From Diabrotica undecimpunctata (taxonomy: Eukaryota; Arthropoda; Insecta; Coleoptera; Chrysomelidae): a DNA stretch of 64,000 nucleotides. This document shows, piece after piece, positions 30,765 through 41,909 of the stretch. The stretch lies in NCBI RefSeq assembly GCF_040954645.1, contig NC_092811.1, positions 84,329,063-84,393,062 of the forward strand, given 5' to 3'. Numbering within the stretch: position 1 is the first letter of the stretch; each line of letters starts with the position of its first letter. The position numbers were made by a program, and so were the translations under genes. Below the pieces are notes generated by a model. The model searched no databases. It saw only the letters and a program-made list of their open reading frames with translations, and had not been told where the DNA came from.

Positions 30765-31330
30765 TCTTCTTCTTGTAGTGGCTATCCGTTTCGGATATTG
30801 GCGACCATCATGGCAACCTGTATTTTGCAAACTGCTGTTCTGAAAATATTTGTGGTACGTAGAACTTAAATCCTTCGCCTTCCTGGTCCGCGTCTACTCT
30901 TCCTTGTAGAAGTAATTGCAGTAACCCATATCTTTCGCTGTTCCTCATGATGTGACCGAGGTATAGGATTCGATTACCACCGCACCACCGCAGCTGGTTT
31001 ATTTTGATGGACCTAATAATATCAGGTCTGTCATACAGGCGGTAAAGTTCGAAATTTTAGCGTCTACGCCATAATCCACCCTCCTGTACTCCTCCATAGA
31101 TATGCCGGAGGATTTTAGGTTCAAAGCATCTTAAACGTTCTTCATCGCTCTTTGTCATCGTCCATGTTTCCGACGCGTAGGTAAGGATGGGCTTGATAAG
31201 AGTTCTGTATATCACTAGTTTCGTTCTGTTTGTAACTAGGCTTGTTGTTAAAAAATTTTTTAATCCATAATAGGTTCCATTTGCCAGATATATCCTTCTG
31301 CTAATTTCTACACTTACTGTATTATTCTGA
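30765..31330 (-). pseudogene. RTE-like LINE fragment with a chimeric C-terminus
   Basis: Minus strand: SVEISRRIYLANGTYYGLK, YRTLIKPILTYASETWTM, RLRCFEPKILRHIYGGVQE, ELYRLYDRPDIIRSIKINQL, RW, then YLGHIMRNSERYGLLQLLLQ and VAMMVANIRNG. The first part is of the RTE subfamily with the ELYxLYxxPDIxxxIK block that is normally followed by RLRWLGHVxRM; the last part is of the other subfamily seen at 11700, 18783 and 34379 (YLGHxxRxxxYxLLQLI). The switch is at about 30950. 5'-truncated near 31330. Confidence 0.8.
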
Positions 31331-31694
31331 AAATAAAATAGGTTACAAAATATTTATTAATTTCACTGTAACAGTTTCTCTTTTCTTGTCACTATTATCT
31401 ATTTATTTATATTTTCACTGTCACTCCGTGAGACTCCTCTTAGCCGCTCTAATAGTTTGTGGGGTGGGTGGTCTTTTTAGTATTATCTATTGGCAAATTA
31501 TTTTCCAAAGTGGAGTACTTTTATTCCCAAATAAAATTATATTTTATTGTTTTATATGTTCGAATGGATTTATTTGAACAATTTATACGAAATCATCTAC
31601 AAATATACCGGAACCAACTAATCATGATAATTGTGAAATATTGAATTGTGTAAAGTTTTGCAATTTGTTTATTCTTATTTTTTTTTTGTTTTAG

Positions 31695-31738
31695 GCACGA
31701 TGGGAGAGAGTTTTAGCAGAGCTGTCCAACCAGAAGAG
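31695..31738 (+). other. Candidate host-gene exon (44 nt)
   Basis: A run of T's ending TTTTAG (acceptor) precedes 44 bases that are followed by GTGAGTA (near-consensus donor). One frame through the exon is fully open and reads ARWERVLAELSNQK, with base composition clearly more GC-rich than the flanks. The peptide has the look of a spectrin-type helix but I cannot name the gene. If real, much of this window is intron. It could also be a chance match or a transposon exon. Confidence 0.4.
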
Positions 31739-31854
31739 GTGAGTACAAGAAGTATAAACTGACAACTTGTATAAGAGTTTTTATATTGGTTTTACGAGGT
31801 ATCGTAATTAAAAACAAAAGTACTAAGACTGTTAATGTAACATCTTTATTTAGC

Positions 31855-32556
31855 AATTTTATAATTTTTCATTTTTTATTCTTCAATATACTTTCCTTTC
31901 GCATCCCTACACTGTTTCGCACAATGGAAGGTTCGCATGCGAACCTTCCACTGTTCGAAGCAGTGCTGCAGGTCATTTCATTGCAGAATTCTATTTATAG
32001 AAACCGGTAAAGGTCACAGAGTCTTAAATCTGGCGAATAGGGTGGGCACTTCATGATGGTGACTTCGAATTGATAGCAGGCACGTTATTGTGATTAAGGA
32101 TCCAGGAGTCCTCTTTCCACATTTTTTCTTGGTGAATTGCGAATTTTTTCTCGAATACGTTAAACCTCTAAATGGTACTATTGATTAACTGCTTGGCTTT
32201 GTGTTATCCATGTGAACTACGTCCCGTATATTGAAGAACACAATAAAAAATGCCTTGAATTTGAAGACTATCGCAGAGTTTAGTCGCAAGTCTAAGCCCT
32301 TTTCGATGCAATCAGAAGAAATGTCTTCATAATGAATCTTCCGTTCCGCAAATAGGAGTCTGGGCACAAGCTTAGCACAAACTTCTTCATGCAAAATTTG
32401 TCTCACAGTTTTTTTTATTAAAAATGTCTCACAGTTTGCCACTGGTATAACTGCTTTAGCGATTGGTTTGTTCGAATGCAAAATTTTAAGATTAAAAAAC
32501 AATCTTATGCGAATACTTTCAAAAATAATAGAGAAAACAATAGACATTTGTATTTT
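31855..32556 (-). pseudogene. mariner transposase relic
   Basis: Minus strand, N to C: TVRQILHEEVCAKLVPRLL (mariner helix-turn-helix C-terminal run), NHNNVPAINSK (position of HDNAPxHxS, second Asp lost), CPPYSPDLRLCDLYRF (position of the third Asp, PxDxxxF) and CFEQWKVRM followed by CRDAKGKYIEE. This is the mariner DD34D layout; the order is collinear but heavily broken. A perfect 26-bp palindrome lies within the last part at 31925-31950. Confidence 0.75.
31925..31950. repeat. Perfect 26-bp palindrome
   Basis: Two 13-base arms, TGGAAGGTTCGCA and its complement, without a loop. It falls in the C-terminal part of a mariner relic and interrupts the FEQWK coding run. Confidence 0.95.
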
Positions 32557-32742
32557 CCAATTATCATGACGGAAGCAAATTTTTTACCTAGCCGAGACTT
32601 GAATTAATCCAGACATAACAGAAAAATGTGGCGGAAAACAATGTTTTTATACTATGTAACAAGCTTTGGCGGAATTTGTATTAAATGCGGAGATAATACT
32701 AATGTAGTTTTAGTAAAAGAAGATTGCTTACATTACTTAACG

Positions 32743-32990
32743 ACGTTATTATTACCATGAAGGGATTTTAGTTGGATCCGTTGCCGTTGCATTCGAAGAA
32801 TGCTTCCAAAGATTGCCTCAGTTTAGTCCAAAAGGTTCTGTCATCGTAATGGACAACGTTAATTACCATTCGAGGCACCTTGGATGGCTTATTATCAGTG
32901 ATTTTATTTTACGGAAAATGTATGAGAACAAAACACTGAAAATAGTTAAAAAGCAATAAATAAAAATCACGCTGTGTAATGGCCGAAATG
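32743..32990 (+). pseudogene. IS630-like transposase relic 3, second-Asp region
   Basis: Frame reads YYYHEGILVGSVAVAFEECF, RLPQFSPKGSVIVMDNVNYHS RHL, matching YHED...VFEDYFGEMLKFLP..SVVVMDNASYHSR of the intact transposase at 48845-50197. The frame ends after KIVKKQ. A C-terminal piece of the same type lies at 38282-38405 on the same strand; the DNA between may be later insertions. Confidence 0.7.
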
Positions 32991-33834
32991 GAAAGATACA
33001 AAATTTACTCATGGTTTGTTCCAGTAATGGCTAAAAACCTAATAAAAGTGTTAGTCATACAAGCTCCTCTAGCGCTATTAAGTTAACTGAACTTTAAAAA
33101 AGGGAAAATTACTACAGTAGAATTTCGACGCAATAAATATTCGCTTATGTATCGATTTTCCAAGCCATGGAGACAGAATTCCGCTGCTATAGTTATAGTT
33201 ATCCTGCATTTGCCCCCGCTGTTCCTCCCATCACAAATTGACGTTGATTCTTGTTTTTAGGTTAACAGCCAAAATCTGGTTTAGTCCAGTCGACCTTTCG
33301 TTTTAAAACGATTAGTCGGCTTTGTACAAGGTGATCAACTATTTTCAAAGTTTGATAACTTATGATATATTATTGAATGCTTCCGTATCACTGGATATGT
33401 TCTTAGGAACAGAGAAGTTCCTAACTAACTAAGAACTCAATTTAGGATAAATTTCACAGTTCTACTGCCGTCATTTTGAAACAGACACACTAATTTAGGA
33501 ACATACTGAGTAGCACAACAATTTTCAAATGATTTATTGTCGGCGCAGAATTACGTTAGAAAATTTCTTTCTACGCAAGAGTCAAAAGATTCTTCCTGGG
33601 CGAAAAATTTTGCCGTTTAAATAAAAATTCGACATTATTTGGTATTTTCCAAAGAATATCTTGGAAACCATATTTTTATTTAACTATTTTTAGAAGTAGT
33701 GGGCGTGAAAATAAAATTGGTTGTATAAAAATGAAATAAAATAATTAATTCCAAAACCACTACTTAAACTAAAAATAATTCCAAAAAATTAGAAACTAAA
33801 AACCAAATACAATTCGTATCGAATGCAATGTCCA
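32991..33834. other. Unassigned interval
   Basis: No gene recognised. CCACTACTT-containing repeats occur near 33700 and 33760 but do not form a clear element. Confidence 0.4.
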
Positions 33835-34065
33835 AACAAACCACCACCTTATGCCAAATAGAAACAAATTCTATTATACAACGCCTTTCTCATGGCGTTG
33901 AGTTTATTTGCTGATATGTTTTGGCTAAGCTCAACTACCTTTTGTCACAGCTTCAAGTTGACAAGGTTCGCTCGAATTTGTGCCTGTACAAATTCCCCAA
34001 AGTCTTTAGCATTCCCCAAAAAATTTAGGGCAGTTAAGTCTGGTGGCCGAGTGGTCATTTTAATG
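33835..34065 (-). pseudogene. DD41D-like mariner transposase, C-terminal scrap
   Basis: Minus strand: TRPPDLTALNFLGN (third catalytic Asp replaced by Asn), then RANLVNLK, QKVVELSQNISANKLNAMRKALYNRICFYLA, stop, GGG. It parallels the C-terminus of the copy at 39491-40556 (RSCDLAPNDFFFG; KGNLVELRAKILHFSASIT; LYDRFGYCLAQGGG). Confidence 0.65.
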
Positions 34066-34378
34066 TACCGTTTGTAGTATTTACACGTGTAGTATTTATA
34101 CGTACAAAAAATGTAATCCAAGTTACTTATGCATAAATTTGTCTATGCATTATTTGAAGGATAGCCGATTTGTTGAAACCAAATGAAGTGCAGGAATAAT
34201 TTTGATTTCGTAGTAATTCAAGATATTTTACTGCATTTAATTTATTTCAATGAAAAAGAAAATAACATGATCTCCCAAAATTAAAATCAAAACATTTAAC
34301 TTTTGTGGATACTGCGTACGCGCAGACGCATTCAAAAGCTTATGTTCCTTAGACGCCTTAGATTAGGTCTCTTCTTCG

Positions 34379-34863
34379 TCAAGTGCCCTGTCCGTTGCGA
34401 ACGTTGGCTATTAACATGGCAATTCTGATCTTGTTTGTGGCGCTTCTGAATAGTTCGACCGATGTGAGCCCGAACCACTTCCTCAGATTTTGGAGCCACG
34501 AGTGTCTTCTCCTGCCTGGCCCTCGCTTACTGTCTATTTTTCCCTGGGCAATCAATTGCAGCAGACGGTACTTATCGTGTCTCAATATGTGGCCTAGATA
34601 TTCAAGCTTTCTTTGTTTAATTGTATTCACGATTTCTTTCTCCTTTCCGATTCTTTGGATTACCTCTATGTTGGTGACATGTTCGGTCCTGGATATACGA
34701 AGAATGCGTCGGTACACCCACATTTCGAATGCTTCTAGTTTTCTCGTGAACGTCTCCGTCAGCGTCCAGGCCTCCATACCATACAGTAAGACCGGAAAAA
34801 TGTAGCAATTAACTAGACGTAGTTTTAGGGGAAGAGACAAATCCCTGCTTATGAGGAGCTTTA
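34379..34863 (-). pseudogene. RTE-like LINE, 3' fragment
   Basis: About 160 open codons: LLISRDLSLPLKLRLVNCY, PVLLYGMEAWTL, KLEAFEMWVYRRILRIS, KLEYLGHILRHDKYRLLQLI, GKIDSKRGPGRRRHSWLQNL, RIAMLIANVRNGQGT, stop. Same subfamily as 11700-12315. 5'-truncated near 34863. The open frame suggests it is younger than its neighbours. Confidence 0.88.
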
Positions 34864-36374
34864 TTAGATCTCTGCGATTGTGTTTTAAATAATTATGGCC
34901 ACTTCTTCATAACTCGGAATCCAATGTGTTGCTCCGGAGTGTATGTTGTCGTAATGTTTATCATTGTCTGCTTTTAGGATTTTGTCGAGGTATTCTCTCT
35001 AACTAATTATAATTTTTTGTTTCTCTGTTTCTATGTAAATGTCAATCATGGCACGCCAAAAACGATGCAAAAAAGTTTACCACGCCTACCCCCTCTATAA
35101 CCCCCCTCACAGGGAAAAAAACGAAAAATGTCGATTTCCTAAGAATCTATACGCCGTAGAAAAAAGTGTTTCAAACAAAAAATGTAGCTGAGGTAATTTT
35201 GAACAAAATATTTTCTAGTAATGTTTGTGTAGAAGGTACCGTTTTCTCAGAAACAGCGCTTTAAGGGACCAGTGATTTTGAATGTCAGTTACGCGAGCGA
35301 AATCAACTTTCTAAATAAAATTTGTATGAACTCGATGGTAAAAATTCGATATTTTCTGATCAGAGTATTCTATCGATAAAAATCAAAATGCGTTTTAAAG
35401 GTGTTTTGCCGCAAATGAAGTCAGTTTCTATAAAAGCTGTTAAATAAATAAACGTTGCGCGATATTTGCCATTTTTTACGATTCTCATGAGATCAATAAA
35501 ATTTATCCCTTTTTTTACCAGCTGCTACGGAATTTTCATTGGCAGAGTCCATTATTCAAAAAACAATAAACAAAACAAAAAAAAACAAAAAACATTAAAT
35601 TTCGATTTTGAGATTTGGCAACAAATATGAGGCATTTGAAACAGGAAAATGGAGCTGAATGTTTCTACTATTGATTATATATTGTTGCGTAATGCAGATA
35701 AATCTTGAAATTTCAAGGGAGACCTTCGAAAACGGTAAACAATGCGCTTACGTCCAAATATGGACGTATAAACACATCTGTGTTTATACGTCCATGTTTA
35801 TAACCAAATTCCAATAGAATTATTATGTTATTACGAAGTGTACCTTAACAGTGTTTTAGGCTTGTGATAATAATAATTGAAATTATTGTTTATATGCCAA
35901 ACAAACTGCTAAACGTAAAATAGAAACTGTTATCAAACTTTTATAATTGAATACAATTTGAAGAAAAAACACGTCATATTGTAGTTATTTGTTTGGAGAA
36001 AAGGATTATTAAAGATTTATCATGTTATTTATTGCTTTTAGAACATTGATAACTCAGAGGAAATATGCGGTGGTTATCAGGTTTGCGCATTTATTAATGT
36101 CAGTCTTAATGTTTGTTTAATTTGTCCTTATCAAAAGCAAATAAACAATGTGATAAAAATATTAGTCAAACACCAAATACAACACTAGGTACAGGAAAAC
36201 AACTGGTACAAGGGAAGTAATCAGTTTATTGGGAAATAAAGAGAACAACTTAAAAACAATTTTACTAAATACATGTACTATTTTATAGTTGTACAATTTC
36301 AATATAGAGATATCAACATAATATACAACGCTGATGGTCCAACATTTTATTCGGAAATATGTAAATTGAAAAAT
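34864..36374. other. Unassigned interval with a perfect palindrome
   Basis: No coding similarity seen. 35040-35120 (ACGCCTACCCCCTCTATAACC) is a GC-richer patch of unknown origin. At 35761-35794 there is a perfect inverted repeat with 16-base arms (TGGACGTATAAACACA and complement) and a 2-base loop, preceded by another CGTCCA...TGGACG pair. Confidence 0.5.
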
Positions 36375-37505
36375 ATCAAATCATGAATGTGTTGCCTGTG
36401 TGAGTCCATTTCAAATAGGTAAAAAGAAATAAAATAAGACTTACAATCAATTTAATTTTACCACCAAAACGACCGGTTTCGCTTACTACACTTTGCTAAG
36501 CATCTTCAGGTCTAACGGTACCAGGTAAATTAAATGCTGAAATTACAAAGCCCACATTAGGGTGCTGTCTTATAAAGGTAACAATTACAGTAATTATGCC
36601 AATATTACATGTCTGTGATTATTAATATGAATAAAATTGATGAAGCGGACAAAGTAAAAAACCACAAATTGGTATAAGATAATCTATTTATCTATATACT
36701 ACTTACATGCCGGTACAAGAATTATTAATTAATGATTTGTGAAACATAGTTCAAACTATCCTGGATTGCTGGTGATGGGTGATTATCTGTTTATTGTAAC
36801 TGTTTGATAATTAGCGGGAAAGTTCTTGAGGGGGAGATAAAATGAGTCGATAATGCGAAATTAAAACTTAGTATTTTTTTTACAAAACTTTACATAGGTC
36901 GTTCCAGCCCAGCCTATTAGAAGAAGTATCACGTCACTGTTGAGTTGTCAGTAAAATCATTACTTCTGTGCTTTGTGTCTCGTGACTTAGGTCATACCTT
37001 ACTCCTATATCATCTGTTAACATCTCTCCCCTCAAGAAACTTCCTCGTTAATTGTCAAACAGTTACAACATTGACCGAAGATCACCCATTATCAGCAATA
37101 CAGGATAGTTTGAACTATAAAAATTCTTGTACAAGCATGTAAGTAGTATTTTGTTTATTTCTAATTTATTACAACTCAATAGATTATCTCTTACCAATTT
37201 GTGGGTTGTTACTTTGTCTGCTAAATCAATTTTATGCATATTAATAAACACAGACAGGTAATATTGGCATAATTACTATAACCTTTTTTTGATCTTTATC
37301 TTTATAAGACAGCACCCAAATATGGGCTTTTTATAATTTCAGCATTTAATTTACTTTGTACCGTTTGACGTGAAGATGCTTTGCAAATTTTAGAAAGCGA
37401 AACTGGTCGTTTTGGGTAGTAAAATTAAATCGATTGTGAGTAAGTCTAATTTATTTCTTTTACTTATTTGAAATGGGCTCACACAAGCAACACAATCATG
37501 ATTCC
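36375..37505. mobile_element. Foldback element, arms about 470 bp
   Basis: The left arm (about 36375-36850) is matched in reverse by the right arm (about 37045-37505). Shared blocks include TGTGTGAGTCCATTTCAAATA, the ACGACCGGTTTCGCTT / CATCTTCAGGT motif, AATTAAATGCTGAAATTA, GGGTGCTGTCTTATAAAG, AATTATGCCAATATTAC, CCACAAATTGGTA, and GTTCAAACTATCCTG. The arms are diverged by substitutions and short indels, and the central ~195 bp are unpaired. No ORF. Origin is not clear; the hairpin/GAAAC motif in each arm is of the kind described from Penelope-like and other retroelements. Confidence 0.8.
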
Positions 37506-37580
37506 AATTTATTTGATTTACTGCAAAATTGTTCTCATTAACTTTCTTAAAAATAAACAAATTTTATTATATGCAAATTT

Positions 37581-38269
37581 TGTGACTTATGAATTCAACT
37601 CTTTTTTATTAATTGCTTTATGATATGAGTTTAAATGAAATATATGGTGTACATACAACGCTTATTTCACAAACAAATTGACTGACGTTTTTATCTTCTT
37701 TCTGCGATGTCTCCCAAACGGATACTGACTTAGTCTCCGGATTGTGTTCCCGAAATACTGTCCAATTTTCTAAAACACGTGTACCTCTGCTTCCTCCCTC
37801 CAAAAACTGTTGCACAAAAACCAGCACTCGTTCAGTTTCTCTCTAAGTAAAAAAAAACACCTTCGACTCGTTTCACACTAATAATAATGGGACTCTTTCC
37901 GCAAAATGCGTCTCCCGACTCTAGGTAATGGTTATCTTGTACAAACTTTATATAACTTTTTCCTTTTCTTACAGATTTAGGAGTCTCTTCGGACACAAGG
38001 AAGAGTCTCGACCTGGGTCTCGATTCGTCTACAACTGTTCTGCTCACCAACTTAAACTCACACACGAAAACTTATACTTATTTTTCACACACTGTTCTCA
38101 AACTGGACTTCTTGTTCTGGCTGTTAAAAGCACAATAATAATTCCACACACTGTTCTTAAAGCGGACTTCTCGTTCTCGATCTTAAAAACACAATGATTC
38201 AAATCTCCTGGTTCAATTATCAAGTCGACTGTCCTATTCTCCTCCCCTAGTACTTTTTAGCCAATCACA
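37581..38269 (-). repeat. Probable solo LTR
   Basis: On the minus strand the 689-bp segment starts TGTGATTGGC and ends AAGTCACA, with perfect 5-bp terminal inversion TGTGA/TCACA, like the LTR at 994-1978. It includes a ~60-bp internal near-repeat (ACACTGTTCTCAAACTGGACTTC / ACACTGTTCTTAAAGCGGACTTC). ATGCA lies next to each end (37571-37575, five bases out; 38270-38274). It abuts the C-terminal piece of an IS630-like transposase. No element interior is attached. Confidence 0.5.
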
Positions 38270-38281
38270 ATGCATCGAGTA

Positions 38282-38405
38282 TGTAGTGAAAGAAGAGCAG
38301 AATATGTGGAACCTTGATAACTTCATTGAAATTGTCATGGAACCAGTAGTTGTCGATCTAGGCGAAGATACTACTGATTAATCTGAAGACATAGATGACT
38401 CAGAT
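38282..38405 (+). pseudogene. IS630-like transposase relic 3, C-terminal tail
   Basis: Frame reads VVKEEQNMWNLDNFIEIVMEP and then VVVDLGEDTTD, stop, SEDIDDSDY. It matches the extreme C-terminus of the intact transposase (VLKEEDKMWELDNLVDQVVDP, then an Asp/Ser/Glu tail). It starts right at the edge of the probable LTR. Confidence 0.75.

Positions 38406-38481
<76 letters not shown>
38405..38481. repeat. (TA)n microsatellite
   Basis: About 75 bp of TA with one interruption near 38416. 38482-38890 downstream holds nothing recognisable. Confidence 0.95.
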
Positions 38482-38484
<3 letters not shown>

Positions 38485-38897
38485 AGTTTTTATTTGAACA
38501 TATTTTTTATATTTATGGAAATAAATATTTAGTTACTAGACGACTCTTTTTCTAATCCCAAGTCATTAAATCTCATTTGACTCATATGAGGTAATCAGTC
38601 ATAAGTTTGTTAATTTAAATAGTAAATAGATAAAGGACTTTTCCCAAAAAAATATATTTAATAAGGATTAGTTTTCTTCATCTATAAAATAAGAAAATAA
38701 TTTCTATGACAATCAATTCATTCTAAAATCTTGATTATTTTTTAAATAATAACCGCACGCCTATCACTCGTCGATTTCCTTTCACCTCAAACCCACAAAG
38801 GTCTACATTGAAAATATGTGTCATCCGCTACAATTGTGGTACTGTGTTATAGTTCGTCGAGATTGGAAGGAGCTTTTAAAAACATAAAAATAAGCAG

Positions 38898-39308
38898 GGT
38901 TTTTCATTAAGAGCGTAGGCGCACAATTTCGGGCCAATGCTTTTCTAAATACATTAATTTTTTTCGACTCCTAAGAAAACTAATAGGTATTGCTGAAAAA
39001 TATAAACGCAGAATGAAAGATTACATTATTATTGAGGTTCGAAATTCCCTGAAAACTTCTATAATCTTTATTTTAGTAAGCTACAGGGGTGAAAAAGAAG
39101 AGAAAATTAAGTGATTTTTAATTTAAAATATCTCATTAAAAAGAAAATGTTTGTTTATTCTAAGGAACTTTCGGCCCTCGGTAATAATGTAGTTTTTCAT
39201 TCTGCGTTTATATTTTCCAAAAATACTTATTAGTTTTCTCAGGATTCGAAAAAAATAAATGCACTTAAAAAGCATTGGCCCGAAATTTTGCGTCTACACT
39301 CTAAAAAA
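38898..39308. mobile_element. MITE with ~150-bp terminal inverted repeats
   Basis: The left end GAGCGTAGGCGCACAATTTCGGGCCAATGCTTTT... through ATAAACGCAGAATGAAA is matched in reverse by the right end (TTTCATTCTGCGTTTAT ... GCATTGGCCCGAAATTTTGCGTCTACACTC). The arms run nearly to the centre, leaving about 110 bp. No ORF. Superfamily not assigned. Confidence 0.75.
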
Positions 39309-39490
39309 TAAATGCAGATCACGACATTGTTTTATTGACCATACAACACATAGGCAATCGCTGTGGTGTTACACGTTTCCACATCTATATTATAGTATAT
39401 ATAGTATATAGGTACGAATTGTCGTAATTTTTACATTGACATTAAAAATTTCAAACGAAGTTCTGAAAGAATAAACAAATAATTAATAAA

Positions 39491-40556
39491 ATGCCTATTA
39501 CGTTGTATACCGTCCAAGAAAAAGTGCAACTTGTAACATGGTACTTTCAGGGTCATTCGATACGCGAAGTAATTGATTTATTTATTGTTGCCTTCCAGTG
39601 TTACAACAGTTTAAAATACCATTAAACATTTTCAAACTTTGGGATGTGTAAACAGTTCTAAAAAGTGTCATGAAAGAAATGAACCACGTGTTAGACCTGT
39701 CAATGAGGAGCCTCAAAACAGGGATATCGATATTTGTGCTTTTGTGGAAGCTAGTGAACCGTGCAATAGTGTACAAGTAGCTAGGGAAATTAACGTGAAT
39801 GCTCGAACTGTCCAGCGACTTCTCAAAAGGTATCACTGTTTTAAGATACAACCAACACAACTGTTTCCGGAAGATAACTTTAGGCGGATGGAGTTTTGTG
39901 AATTTATGTTAGATAAACAGAATGAAAATGTACACTTTTTAAAAAATATTTTATTTTCTGACGAATCTTAATTTTGATTACATAAAAAACACAATCCATC
40001 CGTTGCAAGGTATTATTCTAGGAAAAATAAGCACCTCAGTGTTGAAGTGCGAACGCAGCATCCGCAAAAGTTAAATGTTTGGACTGGGATGTTAGGCGAC
40101 CATATTGTCGGTCCATTTTTTATCGATGGAAACCTGAACGGGCCCAAATATTTACAACTTTTACATAATGAGATCATTCCGGCGGTTCGACGCCTTCCCA
40201 TTAATTTTCAGGTCTATTTCCAACAGGATGGGTGTTCGGCTCACAACTCTAGAGTAACTATTGACTTCCTCAATCAAACGTTTCCTGATCGACTGATAAG
40301 TACACGTGGTACAATTAAATGGCCCGCTAGATCCTGTGACTTAGCGCCTAACGATTTTTTTTTTGGGGTTTTCTCCAAGAAAACATTTATAGGCATCAGT
40401 TTGAAAGGGAACCTAGTCGAATTAAGGGCAAAAATACTTCATTTCTCTGCAAGCATTACACCAGCCCTACTCAAAAATATGAAGAGAAATCTGTATGACC
40501 GATTTGGTTACTGTTTAGCACAAGGAGGTGGAATATTTGAGCCCTTAATTCATTAA
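39491..40556 (+). pseudogene. DD41D-like mariner-superfamily transposase, frameshifted
   Basis: ATG 39491 opens MPITLYTVQEKVQLVTWYFQ, broken by a stop near 39628. The next frame (39639-39971) has SVQVAREINVNARTVQRLLKR (helix-turn-helix) and NILFSDES (first Asp), ends at TAA, and after a frame change 40047-40556 reads LNVWTGMLGDHIVGPFFIDG, VYFQQDGCSAHNS (second Asp), IKWPARSCDLAPNDFFFG (third Asp) and the C-terminus LYDRFGYCLAQGGGIFEPL. Counting from the Asp of QQDG to the Asp of APND gives 41 residues, as in the DD41D (rosa-like) group. All three acidic residues survive. A related C-terminal scrap is at 33835-34065. Confidence 0.8.
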
Positions 40557-41909
40557 TCTGCTTTCCTAATTTTTATTTTTTGTTAGGTACATTTTACGAA
40601 GTTGATAGGAGCTTAATTAGGTAGTATTTTTTATGTTTAAGTTTGGAAGAATTTTATTGTTTTTTTTTTTTATTTAAAAGTACAAACGATTCTTATTCTG
40701 ATTTTTTTTCTTCTTTCTTGTCTTATTGTTATAAGCTTTGTCCATAAAATTTGTACAATTTTCAGTGACAATAAAGCATATTACTTATTTACCTACTTAT
40801 TTATTTGTATTGCTATTAAGGCTAAAAATAACCAAAAAATTAGTTTTAGACCGTTATAATAAATATACTCTAGAGATGGGATTGCAATAAATCTTAATTC
40901 CTATGGTCAACAAAACAATGTCGTTATCTGTATAATGGACTATAATAGGCTTGCGAGAATCACCATGTACATTTAAATTTATATCTAATAACTACAGTAA
41001 GAGTACTATTTTTATTATAGACAGACACTACACCATATAGTTGAGCTGTTGAGATCGGGTTTTTAAGCAGCTTTTGAAAATATAAAAATGGACATTGCTG
41101 GATTTGCGCGAATCACCCTGTACATTGAAATATATGTTTATAAAGTGCACATTTAAATTTAAAAGTTCACCAGCGTTTTTTATAGGTTTTGAAAATAATG
41201 ACACGAACAATTTTATTCCATAAGTGGTTTCCACACTGTATAATACTAACCGCTAAGATTTTTTTATCTATCAATCAATGTCAATCTTTGGTAATCAATA
41301 TTACCAAACATTATTTTTAATTTCATGTAATCGAATAAATACAATTCTCTGTGCTCGGTCGAATTTGTTTTTTTTTTAATATTTTATCCGTATGGCTTTT
41401 ATCAACCCTAATGATTTTTAAATTAAATAAATGCTATCATTATACAGCTGGCAACACTAAGTAATGTAGTTGTAAATTAACGTGTCACTCACTTTCTACC
41501 TACCTAAAATTCTATTTATAAATACAGTGTTGCGGATATTTTAAAATGCATCGATTTTATATGATTAGTAAATGTCATTGTTTAAAAAGTACGTTTAATA
41601 AACTTTTTTTGCGTTTTAAAACCGTGAAGTTCTAGACTTTATTATATATGATTTCCACTGCTACAAATTCTACAACCTTATGTTGATTTCAAGTAAATCA
41701 ACATATTATGCAAAATACTTCGTAATTTTTATTAGGATTAAATACAAAAATCCCCCCTAATTCTTATTAAATTCAAACATACTTGCTTACAACTTCTGTT
41801 TTCTGTGTCATAGTTTTTACTAGCAAACAATGTTATTTATTTAAAACACACAGCCATATTTTCCTAACTCTAGCTTTTTTATTTAACGGATACTTATTCT
41901 ATATTAATA
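40557..41909. other. Unassigned interval with ACAGGGTG-type termini
   Basis: No gene recognised. Short segments GCTTGCGAGAATCACC-ATGTACAT (40951-40975) and ATTTGCGCGAATCACCCTGTACAT (41101-41124) repeat the terminus of the 64-bp element at 26001, in opposite orientation to it. Confidence 0.5.

Noticed and set aside
34383..34805. 140-codon plus-strand ORF
   Set aside because: Antisense of an RTE C-terminal frame with clear reverse-transcriptase motifs.
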